Of a DNA stretch of 29,657 nt, positions 8,217 to 16,999 are shown piece by piece. The notes under the pieces are model-generated. The model searched no databases. It was given only the letters and a program-made list of their open reading frames with translations, and was not told the origin of the DNA. Each line of letters begins with the position of its first letter. Within the stretch, counting starts at the first letter, position 1. The stretch lies in IMG/VR virus record IMGVR_UViG_3300045257_000080, positions 1 to 29,657 of that record; one strand, 5' to 3'. The stretch comes from a virus. The position numbers were made by a program, and so were the translations under genes.

Positions 8217-9254
8217 TTATGCCGTGGCGCCGACTTCGAGGCGGACCATGAAGGCCTCCTGAAGGATGACCGTCGCGGTCCAGAGCTTCCAGCCCACCGT
8301 GCCGCGCTGGCCCAGCGGATCGCCGGCCGCCGGCTTCGGATTGACGACCATCGGGGTCATCGAGTCCTTGCCCTTCAGCGGCACGATCCCGAAGGCGTCG
8401 CGCGCAAAGTAGAGGACCGGATAGACGTCGATGTTGACACCCGCGTTCGACCGCAGCGTCGGCGCCGTGGCAACGACCACACCGGCTGCCTCGAAGGGCT
8501 TGGCGACCGTGGTGGCGATATAGCGCACCTGCTCGACCGAGCCGATCTCGCCTTCCCAGGGCGTGGTGTGCGGACCGTAATCCGCGGTCGGCTTGAAGCC
8601 GGTCATGTCGCGGACATCCGTCTCCATGTCCGGGTGCACGACAGCGACATAGGCGGCTTCGACCGACTTCGTGTTGTAGTCCGGCGTCGAGGCAACCACC
8701 GCGGTGATCTTCTTCGCGTTCTGGCGCGACAGGGCCGTGGTGACGCGACGCTGGTCGGTCAGGCTGATCTTGTTCGCGACCAGCGCGCGCGAGGCAACGC
8801 CGGTTCCGTAAAACACATTCACGCCGGCCTTCAGCACGTTGTAGCGCAGGGTCTCGACGGTCTCGGCGGCGTTCTCGCCCAGCACATCCGTGGCAACACC
8901 AAGGATGTCGTCGGGATGCGTGTCATTGACGACATCGGTGATCGTGATGAAGTCGCCATACTGCGCCAGCTGGACGGTGTAGTCCTGGTTGGCGAGCGAG
9001 CGGCCATCGGGCGTGACGCCCTCGACCAGCGGGGTCGTCGCGAGCGGCGTGTAGAAGTTGCCCGAGCCGTTACCTGCCGCGCCGGTCGCACCGGACAGGA
9101 AGTAACGACGGAACTTCGCCGTCTGCGTCGAATTGGTGGGCAGCGCATAGGTCTGGCCGAACTTCTCGAACACGAGGAGCGGCAGCGCGCGCTTGAGCAT
9201 GCGAACAACGGCCCAGGCCGCTACTGCAGGAGAGATGTCGCCGTATGAAACCAT
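8217..9254 (-). CDS. Major capsid protein, N4-gp56 family
   Basis: This 345-residue protein matches the recognisable pattern of N4-gp56-type capsid proteins. An N-terminal helix with LKRALPLLVFEKFGQ is followed by LPTNSTQTAKFRRY (about 40-52), PLVEGVTPDGRSL (about 76-88), QLAQYGDFITITDVV (about 95-109) and ENAAETVETLRYNVLKAG (about 127-144). A C-terminal half with VRYIATTVAKPFEAAG completes the HK97-type fold. It forms the icosahedral shell. The ATG follows an AAGGGGGC ribosome site. The upstream gene encodes the scaffold candidate, and a GC hairpin lies just downstream. Length is somewhat shorter than the roughly 400 residues of N4 gp56. Confidence 0.9.
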   Translation of the reverse strand: MVSYGDISPAVAAWAVVRMLKRALPLLVFEKFGQTYALPTNSTQTAKFRRYFLSGATGAAGNGSGNFYTPLATTPLVEGVTPDGRSLANQDYTVQLAQYGDFITITDVVNDTHPDDILGVATDVLGENAAETVETLRYNVLKAGVNVFYGTGVASRALVANKISLTDQRRVTTALSRQNAKKITAVVASTPDYNTKSVEAAYVAVVHPDMETDVRDMTGFKPTADYGPHTTPWEGEIGSVEQVRYIATTVAKPFEAAGVVVATAPTLRSNAGVNIDVYPVLYFARDAFGIVPLKGKDSMTPMVVNPKPAAGDPLGQRGTVGWKLWTATVILQEAFMVRLEVGATA

Positions 9255-9278
9255 GGTCCGAGCCCCCTTGGGTTAAGC

Positions 9279-10334
9279 CTAACCACCAGTTGCAGCGTAC
9301 CGAGCGAAGGCCGAGTCGAAATCCTGCTGGTCCTCACCGGCGGGAACTTGGCTTCGATCGCCACTGACTGGGGCCAAGGACTCTGCCGCTTGTTTGGCAG
9401 CCTGGGACAGCTCGGTAGCAGGCTTGGCGGGAGCTGCTGGTGCCGGTGCTGGCGGTGTCCCAGCCGGAGCGGGAGCAGGTGCCGGTGCCGGCGCTGGCGG
9501 GGTCCCCGTCGTCGCCCTGTAACGCCCGATGAGATCAGCAACCTCCTCTGGTGTCCCGGTCTGCATAACCGTCTTGTACGGTGCTTGCAAGTAGGAAGGT
9601 TGCGTGTCGATCCAGGCGTTGACCGCTTCCTCCACCGGTGGCGCATAATCAGGCACCAGTTTGGCGAGCTGTTCGGTGTGGATGTTGTTGCCGATCGCGT
9701 TGACCTGCTCCTGCATCCTGAACAATGGTGCGACGAAACTGTTTACCTGCGAGAAGACGAACTTCATCAGGTCGTGATACTCAGCCCGGCGCACAAGCTG
9801 CTCGGCCTTGGCCACGTCGGGCCAATTTTCCTGATAGGTGGCGATTGCCGCCTCGTCCTCAGGTGAATAGAGCGGGGCTGGCGCAGGTGCGTCAGGTGCC
9901 GGCGTAGCAGCAGGCGCGGGAGGCTGGAGCACCTTGGCCAATTGCTCGGCAATCTCAGCCGCCGTCGCGGGTGCAGCTGGTGCCGGTGCAGGGTCCGGAG
10001 CTGGACTTGGTGCTGGCGTTGGATCAGGAGCAGGGGCCGGTGCGGGCGCTGGGCTTGGTGCAGGTGCTGGAGGATCGGCAGCTGGCGGTGTCAGCTCCTG
10101 CGCCCAGGCTTCCGCGAATGCATCGGGCGCGGGTGCGGGAGGCTCGGTCGGAGTGGGCGCTGGTGCCGGCGTGGGGTCCGGTGCAGGTGTAGGTGCAGGT
10201 GTTGGAGTCGGGTCCGGTGGCGTGTGTCCGGCCTCGTCACGCATCGGCCGACCGTACCGCGCCCGGCTTGCTGCGGCGCGCTGCTGGATATGGCTGGTGC
10301 CGGCGAGAAGAAGGCTGCGCGTGCGGATCATCAC
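9279..10334 (-). CDS. Putative capsid scaffolding protein, Pro/Ala-rich
   Basis: The 351-residue product has an N-terminal half dominated by PAPAP/TPAPDP low-complexity sequence (residues about 40-135), a helical core (about 150-260; YQENWPDVAKAEQLVRRAEYHDLMKFV and EVADLIGRYRATTG), a second Pro/Ala linker and a polar C-terminus. It sits directly upstream of the capsid gene and downstream of the portal gene, the standard place for a scaffold. The extended, Gln/Pro-rich composition fits an assembly protein. Its ATGATG overlaps the stop of the 80-residue gene (TGATG) and follows GGAGAACAAGTG. The Pro-rich linkers are unusually long. Confidence 0.6.
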   Translation of the reverse strand: MMIRTRSLLLAGTSHIQQRAAASRARYGRPMRDEAGHTPPDPTPTPAPTPAPDPTPAPAPTPTEPPAPAPDAFAEAWAQELTPPAADPPAPAPSPAPAPAPAPDPTPAPSPAPDPAPAPAAPATAAEIAEQLAKVLQPPAPAATPAPDAPAPAPLYSPEDEAAIATYQENWPDVAKAEQLVRRAEYHDLMKFVFSQVNSFVAPLFRMQEQVNAIGNNIHTEQLAKLVPDYAPPVEEAVNAWIDTQPSYLQAPYKTVMQTGTPEEVADLIGRYRATTGTPPAPAPAPAPAPAGTPPAPAPAAPAKPATELSQAAKQAAESLAPVSGDRSQVPAGEDQQDFDSAFARYAATGG

Positions 10335-10573
10335 TTGTTCTCCGGTGCCCGTACACTGGGCGGTTGAGTCGTCAATTCCTTGTGGAGCTTCGCCATATGG
10401 CGCGCTGCTCCCTGCAGCCGTAGCATATCGTCGCCCTCTGCGGTGACAAGGCTTTCTTTCGCCCCTTCACCAGATAGCTTCACGAGTTCGATAACTGCCT
10501 GTGCGAGCGGGTCCTGCAACCGCGCTGCGTCGCGGAGCCGGCTAGCTAGCTCCGTTATCCTGTCTCGACTCAT
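10331..10573 (-). CDS. Small helical protein between portal and scaffold genes
   Basis: This 80-residue, highly charged and helical product (MSRDRITELASRLRDAARL...) has heptad-like Leu/Ala spacing that could form a coiled coil. It overlaps the portal gene by 32 bases and is coupled to the scaffold gene by a TGATG junction. N4-like phages have a small gene at the equivalent place. A role in portal or procapsid assembly is possible but only inferred. Confidence 0.6.
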   Translation of the reverse strand: MSRDRITELASRLRDAARLQDPLAQAVIELVKLSGEGAKESLVTAEGDDMLRLQGAARHMAKLHKELTTQPPSVRAPENK

Positions 10574-12737
10574 CGGTTTGCTGTCCTGACTCGATCATCT
10601 TCAGCGCACTATCCACAGAGGTGCCCTGAGCGCCAGCAGTATTTTTCTGCGCCTGGGCAACGCCCTTGAGCGCTTCGGCCCACAGTTTCTTGATCTGCGC
10701 TTCGATAAGCTGGGCCTGCTGGTCCTGCTGCGCCTGGGTCTGCTGCCCGCGCTGCGCGGTGTTGCGCGCCGCCTGATCGACGGAGACCAACATTCCCTGC
10801 AAATCACGCGAGGCCATCTTGGCCTCGAGCAGCTTGCGACGATCGATATTGTCCCAGTCATCCGGCGTGAGCGTCTGCGAAAGCATGTCGATCTGGGCGC
10901 CGCGGATTTCCTTGGCAACAAGGCTGGTCGCACCACGCGGAATCACATCGAGATCACCCTCAGGCGCAAGGTCCGGGTTGAATTTTTTGTTGAAGCCCAC
11001 CAGCGACCAGATCACGCTTTGTGTGAAGCTGTCATAATTGCGAACGATATCCTTGAACGGCAGCGCCGCGTCGCCGCGCGCCATGCTCGCGCCGGCAGCC
11101 GTCCGCATCGGCTCGCTGGGCATCTGGGTCATGTCCCCACCGGTCTGCGGACCGATGAAGGTCTCGACCTCAGCGAACTCCATGAACATCTTCACCAGCT
11201 GCTGCAGATCGCCAATGTGCCCATCAATCTCGATACGCCGGATCGCTGGGAACTGGGCGGTCAGGCCGTCATCATCGCGATACCAGTTCTTGTACGCCTC
11301 GATAGCGGTGAGGTCCTGATCGGGGCGCATCAGCGCGGTGTTGATTTCGAACTGCGGGCCGCACACCACTGATGCGTTGTCGAGCACCATGCGGGTCGCG
11401 GCACAGATCGAGAGTTGGCTGTCGCGCACGATCGACGGCAGGCCCTGGCCAATCGGACTCGTATCGTCCTCGTCGAACTGGAAGATGTGGGCCTGCTTCA
11501 TCGTCGCGCCCAGCATGCGCCATGCGTTGACCTCGGCCTTGATGATCCACTGGTCGATCATCCACAGCTCGGCGTCGACGTCATCGACCCGCATCGACTC
11601 GGGTACCTCGGCGCCGGCCTCCATCAGGGTCTGTGCCGAAACGGGACCCTTCCAGATGATCACTTCATATTTTTCCCGGCCGGACGCAGACGCGCTAGTC
11701 GTCTCGCTGTGCGCAGACAGGCCCATCGTCTTAAGCTCAGTCTCCCAGCTCTTGGCCTTGAAATTGCCACCGGGCAGCGCGTTCAAGACAGCCTTGATCT
11801 GGGGAGAGAAGAAATCCTTGCGGTCGGCGAGCTTGCGAAGCGCGCTGCGGCCCAGGATTTTGCGCACGAAATACCCCTCACCGGGAAGGTCGCGCGCGCT
11901 CATGTCGGGATAGAAGTCCCAGACTGGCAGGAAGTTGAACTGGGGCTTGTAGATGTCGCGCGACACCGGTTTGAAGCCGCCTGCGACAGGGTTGCCCTGT
12001 GCGTCCTGTGCCCCTTCACCCTGCAGCATCCAGCCCGACGTCGTCACCTTGCGGACATAGGGTCCCTCGAGCACGCCGATGCCGTATTTGATCCCGCTAT
12101 CGACGATCTGGCGGTTGAGACCGATCCAGTCCTTGGTCTGGTCCCCACCGAGTTCGAGCAGCTGGTCGTTGATGATCTCGGTGTGCTGGATTGCGATCTT
12201 GTCGGCAAGCCGACGCACGGCTTCATCGACAAGGTCCTGCGTCAGCGCAACCGGCTGGCCCCCTGCCTGCAGCTCGGTCATCAGGTCGGATACCGCCTGG
12301 GCAACGTCCTCGGGGCTCATCTCCGGCGACGGGGACGCGCTCAGCTCCCAATTCGTCTCGTTGCCCGGGAACATCAGGTTCATGAGCCGCGAGAGCATCG
12401 AGATGCACTTCACCCGGGTCAGGCGCGGATACGCGCGCGAGCGGTTGGGTGGCAGCGTGCGCTCGATCGCGGGATCATAGATGCCGAGATACTGGCGCAG
12501 GTTCTTGAGCCACCTTTGCTCGGCCGGGATGCGCTCGCTGGCATACCGGTCATAGAGCGCCTTGTACCGCGCGCCCAGGTTGCGCAGAGTGGCGCCGTTG
12601 ATCTTGCGCACCGGCGCCGGAGCTGGGACCGGGACAGTCGCCTGGGTGGCGTCATTGTCGATCACCATGCCCGACGCGGGCGGGCTCTCAACCACCGGCA
12701 CGCTGGCGTTGATCGTGTTGCCCTTCTGTCCGGCCAC
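10542..12737 (-). CDS. Portal protein
   Basis: The 731-residue protein matches podovirus portals in length and style (N4 gp59 is about 760). It has a disordered Pro/Ala N-terminus (1-45), an early helical segment RYKALYDRYASERIPAEQRWLKNLRQYLG, then RLTRVKCISMLSRLMNLMFPGNETNWELSA (about 108-138), typical of the wing region. A stem/clip region follows, and the C-terminus is a Gln/Ala-rich helical tail. It would form the dodecameric ring at the packaging vertex. The start is a GTG (12737) with AGGGGG upstream, 10 bases after the terminase stop. The next gene starts within its 3' end. Confidence 0.85.
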   Translation of the reverse strand: MAGQKGNTINASVPVVESPPASGMVIDNDATQATVPVPAPAPVRKINGATLRNLGARYKALYDRYASERIPAEQRWLKNLRQYLGIYDPAIERTLPPNRSRAYPRLTRVKCISMLSRLMNLMFPGNETNWELSASPSPEMSPEDVAQAVSDLMTELQAGGQPVALTQDLVDEAVRRLADKIAIQHTEIINDQLLELGGDQTKDWIGLNRQIVDSGIKYGIGVLEGPYVRKVTTSGWMLQGEGAQDAQGNPVAGGFKPVSRDIYKPQFNFLPVWDFYPDMSARDLPGEGYFVRKILGRSALRKLADRKDFFSPQIKAVLNALPGGNFKAKSWETELKTMGLSAHSETTSASASGREKYEVIIWKGPVSAQTLMEAGAEVPESMRVDDVDAELWMIDQWIIKAEVNAWRMLGATMKQAHIFQFDEDDTSPIGQGLPSIVRDSQLSICAATRMVLDNASVVCGPQFEINTALMRPDQDLTAIEAYKNWYRDDDGLTAQFPAIRRIEIDGHIGDLQQLVKMFMEFAEVETFIGPQTGGDMTQMPSEPMRTAAGASMARGDAALPFKDIVRNYDSFTQSVIWSLVGFNKKFNPDLAPEGDLDVIPRGATSLVAKEIRGAQIDMLSQTLTPDDWDNIDRRKLLEAKMASRDLQGMLVSVDQAARNTAQRGQQTQAQQDQQAQLIEAQIKKLWAEALKGVAQAQKNTAGAQGTSVDSALKMIESGQQTDESRQDNGAS

Positions 12738-12747
12738 CGCGCGCCCC

Positions 12748-14253
12748 CTACTTCATGTGATACGAACTACCGCCAAATGAGCGGGGCGGGACGAACCCGC
12801 GGCCCTGCCCACCGCCTGCCGTATATCGCTCACCTTTGAGCACTTGTCGATGGAAGTAGCGCGCGAGGTATCCGAACGCGTCGCCGGGGTGGCTGAAGAT
12901 GTTCTTCTCCGGCTTCGCGCCGGCCGCGGTTTCCTTGATATTTTCCTTCGCGTCGAGCGCATAGCGCCAGCCGCCCTTGAGTGCGCGCACCAGCGTCGGA
13001 CAGGCTCGCTCGTCGATGATTAGCCTGGGCATGCCGAACGCCATCCCGGTGCAGAAATAGTCGATCGCGTCGAGCCGGAGCGGAAGCCGGTTGTTGGTCT
13101 CGATCGAGACCGGATAGGACCGCTTGATCGTCGCCAGGATCGTGTTCTCGTCATTCGCGTTGCGGTTGTTAGCCGCCGGATCGGGCGCGATGATAAAGCG
13201 GCCGGGCTGGAGATCGGCGAACCCACGGTTAAGGAACGGCCGCAGCCGCTCATTGATGAAGCGCGCGGTGCCGACACCGGACGTGATCAGCTCACCCAGC
13301 ACATGCAGCCGCCCCTCCAAATCCTCCTGGCCGAAAATCATCGCCGCACCGCCGATCCCCGGATCGTAACCGCCGATCAGGTCAAGGTTCGGATCGAAAC
13401 GCAGCGGCACCTTGGAGAGATGCGCGCGCCAGTTGAACGACGCGACAACCGGCTTGCCGGACACCGAGAAACCCCATTCGGCCTCGATGAACTGCTTGAT
13501 CCAAGCCTCGGTCTTGTTCTTCGCGGCGGCGGTATAATAGTCGCGCCCGCCGGGCAGGTTCTCGACATTCTCGGCAAAGGCCGAATAGCCGCTGGGCTGC
13601 AGGAAATAGCGCGCGCTGCGGGTGTCGAACACGATCCGGTGGTGCAGGCTGACGCCCTCACCGGGCTGGATGACACTGGCACCCGCATGCAGATAGTCGT
13701 GCCACCAATTATCCTCGGTCGACGGGTTGGACGACCCCCACATGCCCCAGTTGGTGGCGCCGCCCATGACCTTGGACGGATAGCGCCCGCAGCGCGCCGA
13801 CAGCGCGTCGATGATCGCCTGGGGGATTTCCACGAACTCGTCGACGATCGCGAAGGTGACCTCGAGCGATAGGACGCGCGCGATATCCTGCGGGCTGTCG
13901 AGTGGCCGGAACAGCACCTCGCACTCGACATCGCCATATTTCAGCACGAAATTCTTGTCGGTCTGGTACCATTTACCGGCCTGACCGTCCTTGAACCATG
14001 TGAACCAGCTATTGAGCGTGGTATCGCGCAGCTGGGTCGAGGTGTTGCGCACGATCACCGCCCGGCTGCGGCGGATACCGTCGGGCCCCTTCGCCTGGAG
14101 GCCCGCCATATAGACGAGCTTCATGAAAATGCCGGTGGTCTTGCCGGACCCGACCGGCCCCACAATCCAGTCGTAGAACAGCTCGCCGGGGAGGTGATCC
14201 TTGATGAACCGGCTGATCGTCGCAGGCGGGGTGTAATTGATCGTCGATGCCAC
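12748..14253 (-). CDS. terL: Terminase large subunit (packaging ATPase/nuclease)
   Basis: The 501-residue protein carries a Walker A motif GPVGSGKT (residues 32-39), an arginine-rich adenine-binding neighbourhood, a Walker B motif FAIVDE (Asp138-Glu139) and a C-terminal RNase H-like nuclease domain beginning around GGYDPG (about residue 300). PDPAANNRNANDEN and a late DAIDYFC follow as candidate metal ligands. It cuts concatemers and pumps DNA through the portal encoded just downstream. The start is a GTG that overlaps the TAG of the SGNH gene by one base (TAGTG), so translation is probably coupled. It has the size and motifs of a complete, functional enzyme. Confidence 0.92.
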   Translation of the reverse strand: MASTINYTPPATISRFIKDHLPGELFYDWIVGPVGSGKTTGIFMKLVYMAGLQAKGPDGIRRSRAVIVRNTSTQLRDTTLNSWFTWFKDGQAGKWYQTDKNFVLKYGDVECEVLFRPLDSPQDIARVLSLEVTFAIVDEFVEIPQAIIDALSARCGRYPSKVMGGATNWGMWGSSNPSTEDNWWHDYLHAGASVIQPGEGVSLHHRIVFDTRSARYFLQPSGYSAFAENVENLPGGRDYYTAAAKNKTEAWIKQFIEAEWGFSVSGKPVVASFNWRAHLSKVPLRFDPNLDLIGGYDPGIGGAAMIFGQEDLEGRLHVLGELITSGVGTARFINERLRPFLNRGFADLQPGRFIIAPDPAANNRNANDENTILATIKRSYPVSIETNNRLPLRLDAIDYFCTGMAFGMPRLIIDERACPTLVRALKGGWRYALDAKENIKETAAGAKPEKNIFSHPGDAFGYLARYFHRQVLKGERYTAGGGQGRGFVPPRSFGGSSYHMK

Positions 14254-15449
14254 TAAACCACCTGTGACAGCAACGTCGCCATGATCCCCGCTTCCATGTC
14301 CAGCAGCCCGCGCGCGTTGAGATGGATCAGATCATCCCACAGTCCGCCGGTGGCCGCCGAAAACGGCTCCTGCCCACCCATGTCGAGAAGGCGCTGGTTC
14401 AGATCATAGAGAACCGATGTCGCACCGAGCCCCGAACGGAACAGGTCCAGATAGGTCTGCTGCGTCGCATAGGCCGTCTGCGCCGCGGCACAGGGCGGCC
14501 ACGCCACGCCGATGATGCTCGCCGATCCCAGTGTGGTGAGCGCGCCCAGAAGCGTCGCAAGATTGGTCGAATAGGTCGCCGTGGCCACGCCGTTCATGGC
14601 GTCGTTCGACCCGGCGATCAGGATTTGCGCCTGCGCCTGCAGGACAGTGTTTTCCCAGAAGCGGTTGGGGATGTTGTTGGCGACCATGTTCGCCGTGGTG
14701 TAGCCAGAGGAGCCCATCGTCCGGATGAACAGCGTCGGCTTCGCGGCGGTGTACTCCTCATGCCCCCAGAGCTGGATGTTGCCGGACGCGTTGGTCACCT
14801 CGATCGTGTGCTGGCCGTAGGGGACGGTGATGAGCGTCGACTGCAGCCGCGCAGCCCCACTCTGCGAAATCGTCTGACTGGCAACCGACCCGCCACTGGT
14901 GGGCGTGGTGAAGTTGGTCGCACCGCCGTCGACAGTGATCGTCATACTGCCGCCGCCGCCGTTGCCGGCTGTATCCTGGAACCACAGCAGATTGTCCGTG
15001 TCGAAGCTGGTCGGCGTGATCGCACTCGGGTTGTAGATCATCTTGTCGCCGACAACGGTCGAGCGGAATGTCTTCCCGCCCAGCAGGTCCTGCCAGACAC
15101 CCCATGCCGTACCGGAGGCGATGGTGAATGTAGTCCGCGGATCATAGGTCGTTGCCGCCGCCGTGGTGCCGGGGTTGCCGAACGGATGGTCGGAAACGGC
15201 GATACCGAGTCTAGCGCGAAAATCCGCGGCGAGCCGCGCGCCAAGACTGTTGGCATAGGTCTTCCCACCCGAACAGCGCGCATGGCTGTCGCCGACGATG
15301 TTGAGGTACCCGGTCAGCTCGACGGCGGTCAGCAGCCGGTTGAGCTTGATATTCCACTTGCCGAGATTGGCCGCCGTTGCGTTGCGGACATAAGCGCGCG
15401 GGGTCTGAAGGCGCGACAGCGGCGCGGGCGGGATAGGCGAAAGCAACAT
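14253..15449 (-). CDS. SGNH/GDSL-family hydrolase, putative virion esterase
   Basis: The 398-residue protein contains the SGNH blocks in order: GDSHA with nucleophile Ser55, a block II-like HPFGNPG glycine, AGSND with Asn282, and DLIHLNARG with Asp373 and His376 near the C-terminus. Residues about 150-245 form a Thr/Ser/Gly-rich beta insertion that could bind carbohydrate. There is no signal peptide. SGNH enzymes on phage tail fibres and spikes deacetylate capsule or O-antigen, so a receptor-modifying virion enzyme is likely. It starts 3 bases after the putative virion protein gene at 15453-16079 and runs straight into the terminase. Confidence 0.8.
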   Translation of the reverse strand: MLLSPIPPAPLSRLQTPRAYVRNATAANLGKWNIKLNRLLTAVELTGYLNIVGDSHARCSGGKTYANSLGARLAADFRARLGIAVSDHPFGNPGTTAAATTYDPRTTFTIASGTAWGVWQDLLGGKTFRSTVVGDKMIYNPSAITPTSFDTDNLLWFQDTAGNGGGGSMTITVDGGATNFTTPTSGGSVASQTISQSGAARLQSTLITVPYGQHTIEVTNASGNIQLWGHEEYTAAKPTLFIRTMGSSGYTTANMVANNIPNRFWENTVLQAQAQILIAGSNDAMNGVATATYSTNLATLLGALTTLGSASIIGVAWPPCAAAQTAYATQQTYLDLFRSGLGATSVLYDLNQRLLDMGGQEPFSAATGGLWDDLIHLNARGLLDMEAGIMATLLSQVV

Positions 15450-15452
15450 GGC

Positions 15453-16079
15453 TTAGTTCCCCACGTACGAGAGGACAGCCGCAGCCGCGCTGATCAGATA
15501 GATCGCGTTGGTGTTGGTGACACTGAGTGGTGCCGAGGCTCCAGGCTCGAGGATGAAGCCGTTGCCGGAACCATCCGCAGTTGTCGAGACGGTGCTCCCA
15601 CCGATCAGCACGTTCGCCCCGTTGAGCGGGCTGGACTTGAGGATGAATCCGTTGACCAATGCATTGCTGGGAAGCTGGGCTCGCGTGTTGGCTGTCAACG
15701 CGATCTGGCCGGGAATGAAGGTGGCCGGGTTTGCGCTCACGATCGGCAGCGCGGTGCCTGATCCATCGATCTTGAGCCCGCCACCCGCGCCGAGCGCTGC
15801 CGGCAGGAGCGCAATCAGACTGGTGATGCGCTGCGCGATGCGCTGCAGTCGTCCGTTCAGTCCCGACGATGCGGTGTCGGTCGCGGGCGCCGCTTCAGTG
15901 ACCCCGCCTAGCGCGGTGATCTCGGTTGCCTGATTGGCCGCTGTCGCGCCGCCGGCCGATCCTGTGAGTGCGGCAACGGCGAACGCCCGGCGCCCGCTGG
16001 TGGAGAGAACCTCGACGACGGCCTGCTCTGCGCTGCCGACCCCGATCTCGTCGCCCCGGAAGATATCACCAACAGCCAT
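15453..16079 (-). CDS. Putative virion (tail/fibre-associated) protein
   Basis: The 208-residue protein has a helical N-terminal half (with LQRIAQRITSLIALLPAALG about 80-100). Its beta-rich C-terminal half carries the NGFILKSSPLNGANVLIGGSTV and NGFILEPGASAPLSV pattern seen in many small phage structural proteins. An AGGGGGT ribosome site precedes the ATG. Because it is adjacent to the SGNH enzyme, the two may form a fibre base and an enzymatic module. The function is inferred from pattern and context. Confidence 0.55.
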   Translation of the reverse strand: MAVGDIFRGDEIGVGSAEQAVVEVLSTSGRRAFAVAALTGSAGGATAANQATEITALGGVTEAAPATDTASSGLNGRLQRIAQRITSLIALLPAALGAGGGLKIDGSGTALPIVSANPATFIPGQIALTANTRAQLPSNALVNGFILKSSPLNGANVLIGGSTVSTTADGSGNGFILEPGASAPLSVTNTNAIYLISAAAAVLSYVGN

Positions 16080-16129
16080 CAGTCAGTACCCCCTGCTCCG
16101 CGCCGTATGCCCCAATTCACGCGGCGGGT

Positions 16130-16321
16130 CTAGTGCGGCTTGCGCAGGCCCCGCTCATATTGCTCGCGATGGTCAAACGCATCGTGATTGAAGAAGCCCG
16201 GAGCCTGCGGGTCCTCCCACACGCCGCACGCGCAGCCGATATCGAACGCGTGGCAGCCCACGTCCGACAGCGGCATGAGGTGGATTTCCATCACGTCCGG
16301 GTCGGGGTGCTGCAGATGCAC
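16130..16321 (-). CDS. Small phage protein with HLMPLSD / CACGVWED motif
   Basis: About 63 residues, starting at a GTG (16321) or at ATG 16291 (53 residues). The open frame reaches 16633, but its first part overlaps the well-supported upstream gene and is Arg/Ser-rich shadow sequence. The core HLMPLSDVG..CACGVWED...HDAFDHREQYERG resembles a widespread small phage family with an H-(V/L)-(I/M)-PL, CxC and H/DxRE pattern. Cys and His placement suggests metal binding. Its function is unknown in that family as I know it. The start is uncertain because no clear ribosome site is visible. Confidence 0.55.
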   Translation of the reverse strand: MHLQHPDPDVMEIHLMPLSDVGCHAFDIGCACGVWEDPQAPGFFNHDAFDHREQYERGLRKPH

Positions 16322-16382
16322 CCAGCCCCAGCGGGTCGTCGCAGGTCTCACCGGCGCCGCGGCGCACGGATGGTCGGTCGGG

Positions 16383-16856
16383 CTAGCCCAGCGCTGCCCG
16401 CAAGCGTTGTAGATCGGCGAGCCACTGGTCGAAATCCTGGAGGTCCATCTCGATGCGCCCGGCCTCGCCGCACCCACCAGAGCTGCCGTCAGTGTCGCCC
16501 AGAATTGCCGGCTTCTGCGGCGATCGGACAGTGATCGCGATCGTGTCAGGTGCATCACCGCACTTGGCGTTGATGAATGGCGGATAAGGGCTTCCGGGCG
16601 GTGTGAAGGCTGCTTCCATGATCTTGTCTCCATTGGTCAATTCCTCGAACGCCCGACCAAATTCCTCGGGCTCGATCCAGTGAACCTGGGGGCTCATATG
16701 CTCCTCGAACGTCATCACGCTCAGGATCACGCCCCGATCGGCCAGCTCGCGCAGGGTAGCTTGTGGCAGAACATATACGCCCGCCAGATCAAGCATGCTC
16801 TCGTCAGCGGCAGCAGCCACCGCGTCGGCGTCCACGACGGTCCCCACCACGATCAT
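16383..16856 (-). CDS. Hypothetical late-operon protein
   Basis: This 157-residue acidic protein (MIVVGTVVDADAVAAAADESML...) is coupled to its upstream neighbour by an ATGA overlap. Residues 25-60 include VYVLPQATLRELADRGVILSVMTFEEHM, and a Gly/Cys-rich turn (DGSSGGCGEAG) precedes a helical C-terminus QDFDQWLADLQRLRAAL. I do not recognise the family. It belongs to the coupled run of small genes between the putative small terminase and the virion genes. Confidence 0.6.
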   Translation of the reverse strand: MIVVGTVVDADAVAAAADESMLDLAGVYVLPQATLRELADRGVILSVMTFEEHMSPQVHWIEPEEFGRAFEELTNGDKIMEAAFTPPGSPYPPFINAKCGDAPDTIAITVRSPQKPAILGDTDGSSGGCGEAGRIEMDLQDFDQWLADLQRLRAALG

Positions 16857-16999
16857 CGCGCACGCTGGGGCAGAATAAGGGTCTCGACCAGCAAGCTCAT
16901 CGGGATCGAGAACGCACGCTCCATGAGCGGCGTCGGCTTGCCCATGCGGCGGATCAGCGCGCCGGTGAGGGGCGCGTAGGCGGGCGCGGGGCGCATCAT
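16853..16999 (-). CDS. Short Pro/Leu-rich protein, coupled start
   Basis: The MMRPAPAYAPLTGALIRRMG start gives 48 residues. An upstream in-frame ATG at 17092 is possible but would run through the 28-codon gene. The chosen ATG overlaps that gene's TGA (ATGA) and has AGGAG at a good distance. The C-terminal half (MSLLVETLILP) is hydrophobic. The stop overlaps the next ATG (ATGA). Function unknown. Confidence 0.5.
   Translation of the reverse strand: MMRPAPAYAPLTGALIRRMGKPTPLMERAFSIPMSLLVETLILPQRAR

Noticed and set aside
11415-12839. Plus-strand ORF of 474 codons opposite the portal gene
   Set aside because: Antisense shadow of the portal; composition is Arg/His/Leu-rich and it crosses two genes.
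14322-15761. Plus-strand ORF of 479 codons opposite the SGNH gene
   Set aside because: Antisense shadow; the minus strand carries all SGNH motifs in order.
16322-16633. Longer N-terminal extension of the HLMPLSD gene
   Set aside because: The extension lies inside the coupled upstream gene and is low-quality Arg/Ser sequence.
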